Below the pieces are notes generated by a model. That model was not told where the DNA came from, did not search any database, and saw only the letters and a program-made list of their open reading frames with translations. The position numbers were made by a program, and so were the translations under genes. Shown here piece after piece: positions 8,797 through 16,265 of a DNA stretch of 64,000 nt. Within the stretch, counting starts at the first letter, position 1, and each line of letters begins with the position of its first letter. Source of the DNA: CAVVSD01 sp963757125 (GTDB taxonomy: Bacteria > Actinomycetota > Thermoleophilia > Solirubrobacterales > Solirubrobacteraceae); contig CAVWQP010000003.1 of NCBI GenBank assembly GCA_963757125.1, positions 62,001-126,000 of the forward strand. Direction: 5' to 3'.

Positions 8797-10233
8797 ATGA
8801 CCGAGACGCACGGCACCACCTTGCGGCGCAATGCCATGGGCGTGCCGGAGATGGTGTTCCTGGTGATCGCCTTCGCGGCGCCGCTCGCCGCCTCGACGAC
8901 GAACATCCCCATGGCCATCGGCCTCGGCAACGGCATCGGCGCTCCAGGCACGTGGCTGGTCGTGGGGCTGCTGCTCGTTCTGTTCTCGGTGGGCTACACC
9001 GCGATGAGCCGCTACATCAGCAACGCGGGCGCCTTCTACGCGTACATCACGGCCGGGCTGGGCCGTGGGATCGGCGTCGGCGCCGGCTACGTGGCGCTCA
9101 TCGCGTACTTCTCATCGGTGATCCTCATCGGCGCGTTCTTCGGATTCTTCGCTTCGGCGGCGCTGGACTCCGAGCTGGGGATCAGCGTGTCCTGGCCGGT
9201 CTGCTCGATGATCGGGCTGGCCGCGGTGTTCGCGCTGTGCTTCTTCGGGGTGCAGGCGAGCGTCCGACTGCTCGGCGTGCTGCTCGCGCTCGAGACGCTG
9301 CTGCTGGTGGCGATCATCGTCGCCGTCTTCGTCAACGTCGGACCCGGCGAGTACCCGCTGCGGTCGTTCTCTCCGGCGGAGATCTTCAGCGGGACGCCGG
9401 GCGTCGCGCTCGCGTTCGTGTTCTCGACGTTCCTCGGCTTCGAGGCGACGGCGATCTTCTCCGAGGAGGCGCGCGACCCGAAGCGCACCGTCTCGCGTGC
9501 GACGTACATCGCAATCGCGGTCATCGCACTGCTGTACCTCGCCGCGAGCTGGTCCGCGGTGGCTGCCGTCGGCGCGAGCGACGCGGCGGCGGTGGCCGCT
9601 GGCGATCCGGGCGCGATGATCTTCGCCATCGCCGGCGACAACCTCGGTGCCTGGTCCTCGCACGCCTTCAACATCCTGATCGTGACCAGCCTGTTCGCCG
9701 TCCTCATCGCGGCGCACAACTCGGCCTCGCGCATCCTGTTCGCGCTCGCCCGGGACGGCTGGCTGCCGCACGCGCTGTCGGCCACGCATCGCAGGTACCG
9801 CTCCCCGCACGTCGCGGCGGTCGTTCAGATCTCGATCTCGGCGGCGGTGGTCCTCGTCTACGCGATCGCGGGCGCCGATCCGTTCACGCAGCTCGGCGCG
9901 ACGTTCGTCGGCATGACCACGCTCGGGGTCGTCTCGCTGATGGTGGTCGTGTCGATCGCGGTGATCGGCTATTTCCACAAGAGCGGGCACGACGTGGGCG
10001 TGTGGACGAGCACGATCGCACCGGCGGCATCGGCGCTGCTGTTGACGATCACCCTCGTGCTGATCATCGACAACTTCGGTCTGCTCACCGGCTCGGACTC
10101 GCAGGTCATCGCGCTCCTCCCGTTGACGCTGCTCTTCGCCGTCGGTCTCGGCTTCTTCGTTGCCTCGCGACGGCGCGACGAGCCCCCGGTCGAGCTCGAC
10201 GAGGTGGAGGAACCGGCGCTCACTGCGGTGTGA
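8797..10233 (+). CDS. APC family amino acid/polyamine permease
   Basis: A 478-residue integral membrane protein with about twelve hydrophobic segments and APC superfamily features: a first helix MVFLVIAFAAPLAAST, then LVVGLLLVLFSVGYTAMSRYI and GFEATAIFSEEARDPKRTV, the conserved loop after helix 6 with an acidic pair. It has a short acidic C-terminal tail. ATG 8797 follows a purine-rich AGAAAGGGACGAGGAC that can act as ribosome binding site. It lies directly behind the flavin monooxygenase, probably co-transcribed. The convergent gene after it is a second, distinct APC permease, and a perfect 10-bp hairpin separates them. Confidence 0.88.
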   Translation: MTETHGTTLRRNAMGVPEMVFLVIAFAAPLAASTTNIPMAIGLGNGIGAPGTWLVVGLLLVLFSVGYTAMSRYISNAGAFYAYITAGLGRGIGVGAGYVALIAYFSSVILIGAFFGFFASAALDSELGISVSWPVCSMIGLAAVFALCFFGVQASVRLLGVLLALETLLLVAIIVAVFVNVGPGEYPLRSFSPAEIFSGTPGVALAFVFSTFLGFEATAIFSEEARDPKRTVSRATYIAIAVIALLYLAASWSAVAAVGASDAAAVAAGDPGAMIFAIAGDNLGAWSSHAFNILIVTSLFAVLIAAHNSASRILFALARDGWLPHALSATHRRYRSPHVAAVVQISISAAVVLVYAIAGADPFTQLGATFVGMTTLGVVSLMVVVSIAVIGYFHKSGHDVGVWTSTIAPAASALLLTITLVLIIDNFGLLTGSDSQVIALLPLTLLFAVGLGFFVASRRRDEPPVELDEVEEPALTAV

Positions 10234-10242
10234 GGGCCACGA

Positions 10243-10271
10243 GGTGCAGGGGTCCGTACGGCCCCTGCACC
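10243..10271. terminator. bidirectional hairpin terminator between convergent permeases
   Basis: GGTGCAGGGG (10243-10252) and CCCCTGCACC (10262-10271) form a perfect 10-bp stem with a nine-base loop between the two convergent APC permease genes. There is no clear U-tract on either side, so it may work with Rho or simply protect 3' ends. Confidence 0.6.
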
Positions 10272-10280
10272 CTCGAGCCT

Positions 10281-11829
10281 CTAGGCGTCCTCGTGGACGA
10301 AGCGGCCGATGGCCGCGTACTTCTCCTTGTTGGCGCTGCGCCAGTACAGGGCCGCCGCGATCCCGCCGAGGAACATCAGCCAGCACGAACCAGGGCAGGT
10401 ACTTGATGAACCAGTTGTCGCCGGCCCCCGAGAGGTCCCCGCGGTACTTGATGAGCAGGTAGCACGCGCCGATCTGCGCGAGACCGCCGATGACCGGGGC
10501 CAGCTTCGTCTTCCACCAGTGCCCGTGCTCCGGGGCGCTCACCAGGAAGTAGCGGATGATCGCGAACGACACGAGCGCCTGGATGGCCAGGATGCCGAGC
10601 ACGCCGAGCAGCGGGCTCCAGGTCCCGAGCTTCAGCAAGGCGTCCAACGTCGACGGATTGGCGATCGTGAACGCGCCGGCGTACACCGCGACCAGCCCCG
10701 TCACGAGCATGCTCGCCATGTACGGGCTGCGGTGCGTCGGGTGCACCTTCCCCAGCCCGCGCGGGAGGATCCCCTCGCGGCCCATGGAGAAGAAGTAGCG
10801 CGACGACGTGTTGTAGAAGGCGAGCACGCACGCGAACGAGCCGGTGACGATCAGGATCTCGAACAGCGTGGTGAGCGCCGAGCCCACGTACTTGTCGGTC
10901 AGCGGGTAGAAGGCCGACGCGATGTCGCCGTTGTACTGCGCGGCGACGGCGTCGGCGGCGCCCTGGTTGCCCCAGCCCGTGACGAACATCCACGAGATGA
11001 AGACGTACAGGATGCCCAGGCCGATGACGGACGTGTACATCGCGATGCCCGCGATGCGCTTGGGGTCGTTGGACTCCTCGGCGTAGTTCGGGGCCATCTC
11101 GAAGCCGACCCAGGACCAGAAGGCACCGAACAGCGCGATGCCCACCGCCCCGGCGCCGAACGCCTTGATGGCGGCCGTGTTGTCGAACAGCTCGGCCGGG
11201 TTCAGCGGCGAGAGCGACACGCCGTCCGCGCCACCCTGGAACAGGATGGCGAAGCCGAAGATCAGCAGGCCGATCAGCTCCGTGATGAGGAAGACGCCGA
11301 GGATCTTCGACGTCAGCTCGATGTGGAACCACGACAGCGCCGTGATGATCGACAGGAAGATGATCATGAACACCCACGCCGGGATGTCGATGCTGAACCA
11401 CTCGTTGAAGCTCGTCGACGCGAAGTAGCCGGTCACGCCGAGGACGGCGGAGCAGAAGATCACGTAGCAGAGCGAGATGAGCGCAGCTGTGCCCATGCCC
11501 ATCACGGTTCCGAAGCCGTGGGTCACGAACGAGTAGAAGCCGCCTGCGGCGGTCACCGTGCGGGCCATCTCGATGTAGCCGACCGCGAAGATCGTCAGGA
11601 TGACCGTCGCGACGAGGAACGCGGCAGGCGCCGCGAAGCCCCCGCCGAGCACGGCGACCGGGACGTTGAACAGCATCGCCGCGATTGGGGCCGCGCCGGT
11701 GACGATGCAGAAGAGCACCCCTGACAGGCCGAGCGCGTTCTGCGCCAGCCTGCCGCTGTGGTCCTCGTGTCGCACCGCGCTGGGCCCGCCCGCGACCGCA
11801 CTTGCCTCGGGCGAGATGTGGTCCGTCAT
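10281..11829 (-). CDS. APC family permease (frameshift near C-terminus)
   Basis: About 516 residues once the frame is restored, with roughly twelve membrane helices. It starts MTDHISPEASAVAGG and has APC landmarks such as GVLFCIVTGAAPIAAMLFNV, VGFEMAPNYAEESNDPKRI and SSRYFFSMGREGILP. The reading frame breaks near 10380: after WFIKYLPWFVLA the correct continuation (MFLGGIAAALYWRSANKEKY, stop at 10281-10283) is in another frame, which fits one extra or two missing bases. Only the last helix and tail are affected. The family is that of amino-acid/amine transporters; the substrate is unknown. It is convergent with the first permease and divergent from the secreted protein at 11969. Confidence 0.85.
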
Positions 11830-11968
11830 ACCGTCACACCGATCCTCTCCTCAGTGGAACCGCTGCTGCGGGCGGCATAAGACCACAATGGTGGTGCGGG
11901 ACGCAACGAATTCGTGCACAGCCCGTTCTCGGTCCATGCCCTCGTCCACGATCTGACAGGAGAGACAC

Positions 11969-12598
11969 GTGCTCCGCTCGACGTCCACGAAGCTCGCCCT
12001 CACGGGGTTGATCGCCGCAGCGGCGGTCGCGCTGCTGCCGTCGGCGGCGCTCGCAGCCTCCCCACGATGCGAGGCCAAGGAGGGCGACACCGTCGCCCGC
12101 AACACGACGACCCGCGTGTTCATGCGCACGACCGGCACCGTCGACGACGGCCAGGACGTCCGCATCTACAGCTGCCGCCTCGGCACGCGGACCGCGATCC
12201 TCACGACGCGCTTCCGCAACGACCTCGACGGCGAGCTGCGCCTCCAGGAGGCGATCCTCGGGAGCTCGAAGTACCTCGGCATCGTCTTCGAGGAGCTCAC
12301 CGGGACCTCGGACTCCACCGACGTCTTCCTCTACGACCTGAGCGTCCCCGACCACCGCTACTTCACGTTCAACCGCGACGGGACCCGTGAGGGCCTGCAG
12401 GCGGTCGTCACGCGCAACGGCGGTCTCTCGGTCCTCGACGCGGGCGTCGTGACCGTGTTCGACGCCGCCGGCACGCGGATCGTCGGGCCCTCGGGCGCGA
12501 GCGCGCTCGGGTGGGGCATCGGCACGAACACCGTCTACTGGACCGCCGGCCCGACGCCGTTCTCGACGGTGCTGAGCGGCCGGCCGAGCGAGAGCTAG
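11969..12598 (+). CDS. secreted protein of unknown function
   Basis: A 209-residue protein with a typical Sec signal peptide (basic start MLRSTSTK, hydrophobic LALTGLIAAAAVALLPSA, then ALAAS). The GTG start at 11969 is preceded by GGAGAG at good ribosome-binding distance. The mature part has two cysteines (SPRCEA and YSCRLG) and a repeated beta-like pattern such as VFLYDLSV, YFTFNRDG and LSVLDAGVVTVFDAAG, suggesting a beta-propeller-like or beta-sandwich fold. I do not recognise a named family. It is convergent with the MOSC gene, three bases apart. Confidence 0.7.
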   Translation: MLRSTSTKLALTGLIAAAAVALLPSAALAASPRCEAKEGDTVARNTTTRVFMRTTGTVDDGQDVRIYSCRLGTRTAILTTRFRNDLDGELRLQEAILGSSKYLGIVFEELTGTSDSTDVFLYDLSVPDHRYFTFNRDGTREGLQAVVTRNGGLSVLDAGVVTVFDAAGTRIVGPSGASALGWGIGTNTVYWTAGPTPFSTVLSGRPSES

Positions 12599-12601
12599 GT
12601 C

Positions 12602-13231
12602 CTACGCGACGGCCCTGAGCTCGTCGGCCAGCGAGGCGGCGAGCTCCGGGGCCTTCGCCGCCTCGGGCTGCAGCGACGCGTCGAGCAGGAACGCGTCGGA
12701 GACCAGGCGCACCGTCACCCCGTGCTCCGGTCGGTGCAGCAGCTCGATCTCGTCGCCGGCGCCGACCGTCCCCTCGGCGATGATCCGCAGGTAGGCCCCG
12801 GGTCGCGACGCGCGCGCGAACGCCTTGACCATCCGCCCGTCCCCGAAGCGGATACCGAGCTTGGAGCACGGGAGGCGTGGCTGTGACACCTCGAACTCCG
12901 CCTCCCCGATGCGCCAGCGCTCGCCGACGACGGTCCCGGTCACGTCGAGGCCCTCCGTGGTCAGGTTCTCGCCGAACCAGCCGGGACCGACCTCTGGCCG
13001 CTCGAGCAGCTCCGACCACCAGGCGATGTCCTCGATCGCGTAGGCGTAGACCGCCTTGTCGGCGCCGCCGTGGACCGTGAGATCGGCCTGCCTGTCGCCC
13101 TCGAGGTTCGCGCCGGTCGCCCGGACCCGTCCCTCGACGGGGTCCTTGACGATCGAGCTCATGAGCGGGCGCCCGCGGCGCACGCTGATCTGGCGGGGCA
13201 GACCGACGTTGACGGAGACGACGCGAGGCAT
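12602..13231 (-). CDS. MOSC domain protein (YiiM-like)
   Basis: A 209-residue MOSC protein. MOSC domains use a conserved cysteine to handle sulfur or molybdenum cofactor and occur in molybdenum enzymes that reduce N-hydroxylated compounds. Visible marks are ADLTVHGGADKAVYAY near residue 50, GWFGENLTTEGL near 90 and the conserved cysteine in SQPRLPCSKLGIRFGD near 120. The overall layout matches the stand-alone YiiM group, with a C-terminal extension after the MOSC barrel. No molybdopterin biosynthesis or molybdoenzyme gene lies near. It diverges from the glyoxalase-family gene with a 22-base gap, so both promoters overlap. Confidence 0.85.
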   Translation of the reverse strand: MPRVVSVNVGLPRQISVRRGRPLMSSIVKDPVEGRVRATGANLEGDRQADLTVHGGADKAVYAYAIEDIAWWSELLERPEVGPGWFGENLTTEGLDVTGTVVGERWRIGEAEFEVSQPRLPCSKLGIRFGDGRMVKAFARASRPGAYLRIIAEGTVGAGDEIELLHRPEHGVTVRLVSDAFLLDASLQPEAAKAPELAASLADELRAVA

Positions 13232-13253
13232 GTCCGGAGATTAGTCTCGGCGC

Positions 13254-13667
13254 ATGGCCCGACGTTACGTCCACACCTGCGTCCGCGTGCTCGACCCGGA
13301 CGCGTCCCTGCGGTTCTACGGCACGCTCGGCTTCGAGAAGCGCGGCCGGCTGAACTTCGAGACGGCGTACAACATCTACCTCGGCCTCCCGGACGACGGC
13401 GACGTCCTCGAGCTCACGGTCAACCGGGGCCGCACGGAGCCCTACGACCTCGGGACGGGCTACAACCACATCGCCCTGACGGTGGAGGACATCGACGCCG
13501 CCCTGAGCGACCTCGCCGCGATCGGCGTCGAGCCCGAGAAGCCGGCCTACCACCCGGGCGGCAACGAGGCGCTGCCGCGGATCGCGTTCGTCGCCGATCC
13601 CGACGGCTACCGGGTCGAGCTCATCGACAAGGGCGCGTTCCCGACGCCGCAGGACCCGGAGGACTAG
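13254..13667 (+). CDS. VOC family protein, glyoxalase I-like
   Basis: A 137-residue vicinal-oxygen-chelate protein with two beta-alpha-beta-beta-beta modules. It shows the four metal-ligand positions expected of glyoxalase I: His in YVHTCVRVLD, Glu in DVLELTVNRG, His in YNHIALTVEDID and Glu in YRVELIDKG. The DPDASLRFYGTLGFEKRGR segment is close to lactoylglutathione lyase. Because actinobacteria use mycothiol rather than glutathione, a different thiol hemiacetal is the likelier substrate. The gene is followed after 12 bases by the phosphatase gene, probably in one transcript. Confidence 0.85.
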   Translation: MARRYVHTCVRVLDPDASLRFYGTLGFEKRGRLNFETAYNIYLGLPDDGDVLELTVNRGRTEPYDLGTGYNHIALTVEDIDAALSDLAAIGVEPEKPAYHPGGNEALPRIAFVADPDGYRVELIDKGAFPTPQDPED

Positions 13668-13679
13668 GGAGTACGGGCG

Positions 13680-14231
13680 GTGCGCATCCTGTTCGTCTGC
13701 ATGGGGAACATCTGCAGATCGCCCACCGCGGAGGGCGTCATGCGCCATCTCCTGGCCGAGGAGGGCCTCACCGAGGAGATCGAGGTTGACAGCGCCGGGA
13801 CGGGCGCATGGCACGCCGGCTCGCCGCCGGATCGCCGCGCGACCGCGGCGGCCCGCGGCCGCGGCATCGTGCTCGAGGGGACCGCCCGCCAGGTGACCGA
13901 CGAGGACTTCGAGACCTTCGACCTCATCCTCTGCGCCGACGCGGAGAACGTCGCGGCGCTGCGCGCCGTCGCGCCGCCCGGCGCCGAGGACCGCATCCGC
14001 CTGCTGCGCTCGTTCGACCCCGCCGGGGAGGGCGACCTCGACGTCCCCGACCCCTACTACGGCGGCGACAGCGGCTTCGAGGACGTCCTGGACCAGGTGG
14101 AGGCCGCGTGCCGCGGCCTCCTGGTGAGCTGCGGTGGTAGGTCCGGCGGAACCTCCCCGCCTGATCGGCTGCCACGCCGGTGTCTCACGAGCGCTAGCGG
14201 GTGGCTAGCACTGGTGCTAGCCACTGGCTAG
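13680..14231 (+). CDS. low-molecular-weight protein-tyrosine phosphatase
   Basis: The N-terminus RILFVCMGNICRSPTAEGVM carries the P-loop CX5R with nucleophile Cys7 and Arg13, and DVPDPYYGG near residue 120 carries the general-acid aspartate and the DPYY motif. The core ends near residue 157 as expected. The last 25 residues, after LLVSCGG, look non-conserved and are read through a strong inverted repeat, so the physiological C-terminus may be odd or the stop displaced. GTG 13680 is preceded by GGGAG. The role is dephosphorylation of protein tyrosine, arginine or small molecules; the target is unknown. Confidence 0.88.
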   Translation: MRILFVCMGNICRSPTAEGVMRHLLAEEGLTEEIEVDSAGTGAWHAGSPPDRRATAAARGRGIVLEGTARQVTDEDFETFDLILCADAENVAALRAVAPPGAEDRIRLLRSFDPAGEGDLDVPDPYYGGDSGFEDVLDQVEAACRGLLVSCGGRSGGTSPPDRLPRRCLTSASGWLALVLATG

Positions 14232-14233
14232 CG
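14192..14233. repeat. 42-bp near-perfect palindrome with four GCTAGC sites
   Basis: The arms CGCTAGC (14192-14198) / GCTAGCG (14227-14233) and GTGGCTAGCAC (14201-14211) / GTGCTAGCCAC (14214-14224) pair around a two-base centre; only two positions per side fail to pair. The hexamer GCTAGC occurs at 14193, 14204, 14216 and 14227, about one helical turn apart. It lies at the convergence of the phosphatase and aldo/keto reductase genes and includes the phosphatase stop codon. It could be a bidirectional terminator or a protein-binding array. Confidence 0.75.
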
Positions 14234-14281
14234 ACTCTCGGAAGGCGTGTGGAGCCTCCTCCGCCCTCGGTGGGCGTCGGA

Positions 14282-15238
14282 TCAGGTCACGCCAGGCGCC
14301 CCCACAGCCTTCAGCGCCGCAAGGTCCTCCTCACCCAGCGCCTCGAGCACATCGAGCGCACGCAGGTTCTGGTCGATCTGCTCCGGCCGCGTCGCGCCGG
14401 TGAGGATCGTCGACACGCGCGGGTTGGACAGCGCGAACGCCATCGCCAGCACCGCGGGCGGCTCGCCGAGGCGCTCCGACAGCTCCAGCAGCGCGGGCAC
14501 CGCCGCGATCGCGGGCGCCATCCGCGGGTCGTCGAGGCGCTCGGCCATGCGGCCCTCGCCGCCGCCCTGCGCGTACTTGCCGGAGAGGATCCCGCCGACG
14601 AGCACGTAGGACGCCATGACGCTCGCGCCGCACAGGTCGAGGGCCTCGCTCATCTCCGGGCTCTCCACCCAGTCGCGCTTCGCGAGGCTGTAGGGCAGCT
14701 GGGCAGACTTGGGCGCGGGCACCCCGGCGGCGCGCGCGGCGCGCCCTGCCTCAGCGACGCGCTCGGCCTCCCAGTTGACGATCCCCCACGCGCGCGCACG
14801 CCCGCCCGCTATGAGCTCGCCCATCATCCCGACGATGTCCTCCATCGGGAGCTCCGCGGGCGGCGGATCGCACTCGAGGAAGTCGACGTGGTCGAGGCCC
14901 GTGCGCTCGAGCGAGAGGTCGAGCTCCTCCGCCGGGCTCTGCTGCGGCCAGTGCTCCCACCAGAGCTTCTCGCCGATCGTCACCTCGTCGCGCGGCCAGC
15001 CCGACGCGCGGAACGCCTCGCCGAACACGACCTCCGAGTACCCGGACGGGATCGGCGCGTTCCCGGACTCGTCGTTGTAGCGGGCGACCTCGAGGAAGTC
15101 GATGCCGCGCGAGCGCGCGTGGTCGAGCACGGACGCGGCCTGCTCGCGCGGGATGAGCTCCCACGTCCGCCAGGACCCGAGCGCGAAGAGGGACACCTCG
15201 ACGCCGGAGTCGCCGAGCTCCCTGCGGGGTGCGGCCAC
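14282..15238 (-). CDS. aldo/keto reductase family protein (variant active site)
   Basis: A 318-residue protein with the AKR TIM barrel: N-terminal RRELGDSGVEVSLFALGSW, strand GIDFLEVARYNDESG with the tyrosine position, EVTIGEKLWWEHWP with the lysine position, and C-terminal NPRVSTILTGATRPEQIDQN that normally binds the NADPH phosphate. At the usual catalytic histidine (LYLLHRPD in most members) this protein reads DFLECDPPPAE, so the His is missing. It may use another acid or have lost reductase activity. The GTG start at 15238 lies one base after the stop of the F420-dependent dehydrogenase, so it is the last gene of that operon. Confidence 0.85.
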   Translation of the reverse strand: MAAPRRELGDSGVEVSLFALGSWRTWELIPREQAASVLDHARSRGIDFLEVARYNDESGNAPIPSGYSEVVFGEAFRASGWPRDEVTIGEKLWWEHWPQQSPAEELDLSLERTGLDHVDFLECDPPPAELPMEDIVGMMGELIAGGRARAWGIVNWEAERVAEAGRAARAAGVPAPKSAQLPYSLAKRDWVESPEMSEALDLCGASVMASYVLVGGILSGKYAQGGGEGRMAERLDDPRMAPAIAAVPALLELSERLGEPPAVLAMAFALSNPRVSTILTGATRPEQIDQNLRALDVLEALGEEDLAALKAVGAPGVT

Positions 15239-15239
15239 G

Positions 15240-16265
15240 TCAGGCGACCTCGGCGGGGACGCGGTCGCGCAGCAGCGGCAGGACGTCGCGGGCGAACTCC
15301 TCCATGTAGCGCGCCTGCTCGTTGCCCGGGAAGTGGAACACCAGCTCGGTGAACCCGAGATCGATGTACGTGCCGATCCGCTGGGCGACGTCCTCGGGGT
15401 CGTCGGAGACGATGAACCGGCTGCTCGCGCGGTCGGCGTTCTCGTCGGCCAGGCGCTCCATCTCCATCGGGTCCTCCACGCCGGCCTTCTGCTCGCCGGA
15501 GAGCGCGAGCGCGGCCCACCAGCGGCACGCCTCCTTCGCGCGCGCCGCGTCGTGGTCGTAGGAGACCTTGATCTCGATCATGTGCGCGATCTGCGACGCA
15601 TCGCGCCCGGCCTTCTCCGCGCCCTCGACCACCGCGTCGAGCAGCGTCCGGTAGAGATCGGGGTCCTTGCCGCTGGTGCAGATGAATCCGTCGCCCGCGC
15701 GCCCCGCGAGCTTCGCCGCCAGCGGGCCGCTCGCGGCGATGTAGATCGGCACCGGATCGTCGGGACGGTCGTAGATCGTCGCCTTGCGCGTCGTGTAGTA
15801 CTCGCCCTCGAAGTCCACGCGCTCCTCGCGCCACAGCCGGCGGATGAGCTCGATCGCCTCGGCCAGGCGCATGCGGCGCTCCTTGACGCCCGGCCACTCA
15901 CCGGTCGCGATCGGGCTCTCGTTGAGCGACTCGCCCGTGCCGACGCCGAGGAAGACGCGGTCCTGGAACAGGGATCCCAGCGTCGCGAACGCCTGCGCGA
16001 CCACGGCGGGGTGGTAGCGGAACGTCGGCGTGAGCACGCTCGTGCCCATGCGGACGCGCTCGCTGCGGCCGCCCAGCGCGCCGAGCCACGGCAGGACCGC
16101 GGGGCTGTGGCCGCCCTCGTGGCGCCACGGCTGGAAGTGGTCGGACACGGCGACGTCGTCGAAGCCGAGACGCTCGGCCAGCAGCGAGAACGACAGCAGC
16201 TCCGACGGGCCGAACTGCTCCGCCGAGGCCTTGTAGCCCAGGCGGATCGGCGGGTTCGAGGTCAT
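15240..16265 (-). CDS. fgd: F420-dependent glucose-6-phosphate dehydrogenase
   Basis: The 341-residue protein closely follows mycobacterial Fgd1 as I remember it, for example LGYKASAEQFGPSELL, VSDHFQPWRHEGGHSP, GTSVLTPTFRYHPAVVAQAF and FLGVGTGESLNE. Residues known to matter in Fgd1 are present: Asp42-His43, Trp47, Glu112, the lysine in CTSGKDPDLY, the lysine in EQKAGVEDPMEME and the arginine in SSRFIVSDD. The enzyme oxidises glucose-6-phosphate to the lactone while reducing F420. Its ATG overlaps the NhaA stop (ATGA), placing it inside an ion-transport operon. A related LLM sugar-phosphate dehydrogenase is the only serious alternative. Confidence 0.88.
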   Translation of the reverse strand: MTSNPPIRLGYKASAEQFGPSELLSFSLLAERLGFDDVAVSDHFQPWRHEGGHSPAVLPWLGALGGRSERVRMGTSVLTPTFRYHPAVVAQAFATLGSLFQDRVFLGVGTGESLNESPIATGEWPGVKERRMRLAEAIELIRRLWREERVDFEGEYYTTRKATIYDRPDDPVPIYIAASGPLAAKLAGRAGDGFICTSGKDPDLYRTLLDAVVEGAEKAGRDASQIAHMIEIKVSYDHDAARAKEACRWWAALALSGEQKAGVEDPMEMERLADENADRASSRFIVSDDPEDVAQRIGTYIDLGFTELVFHFPGNEQARYMEEFARDVLPLLRDRVPAEVA

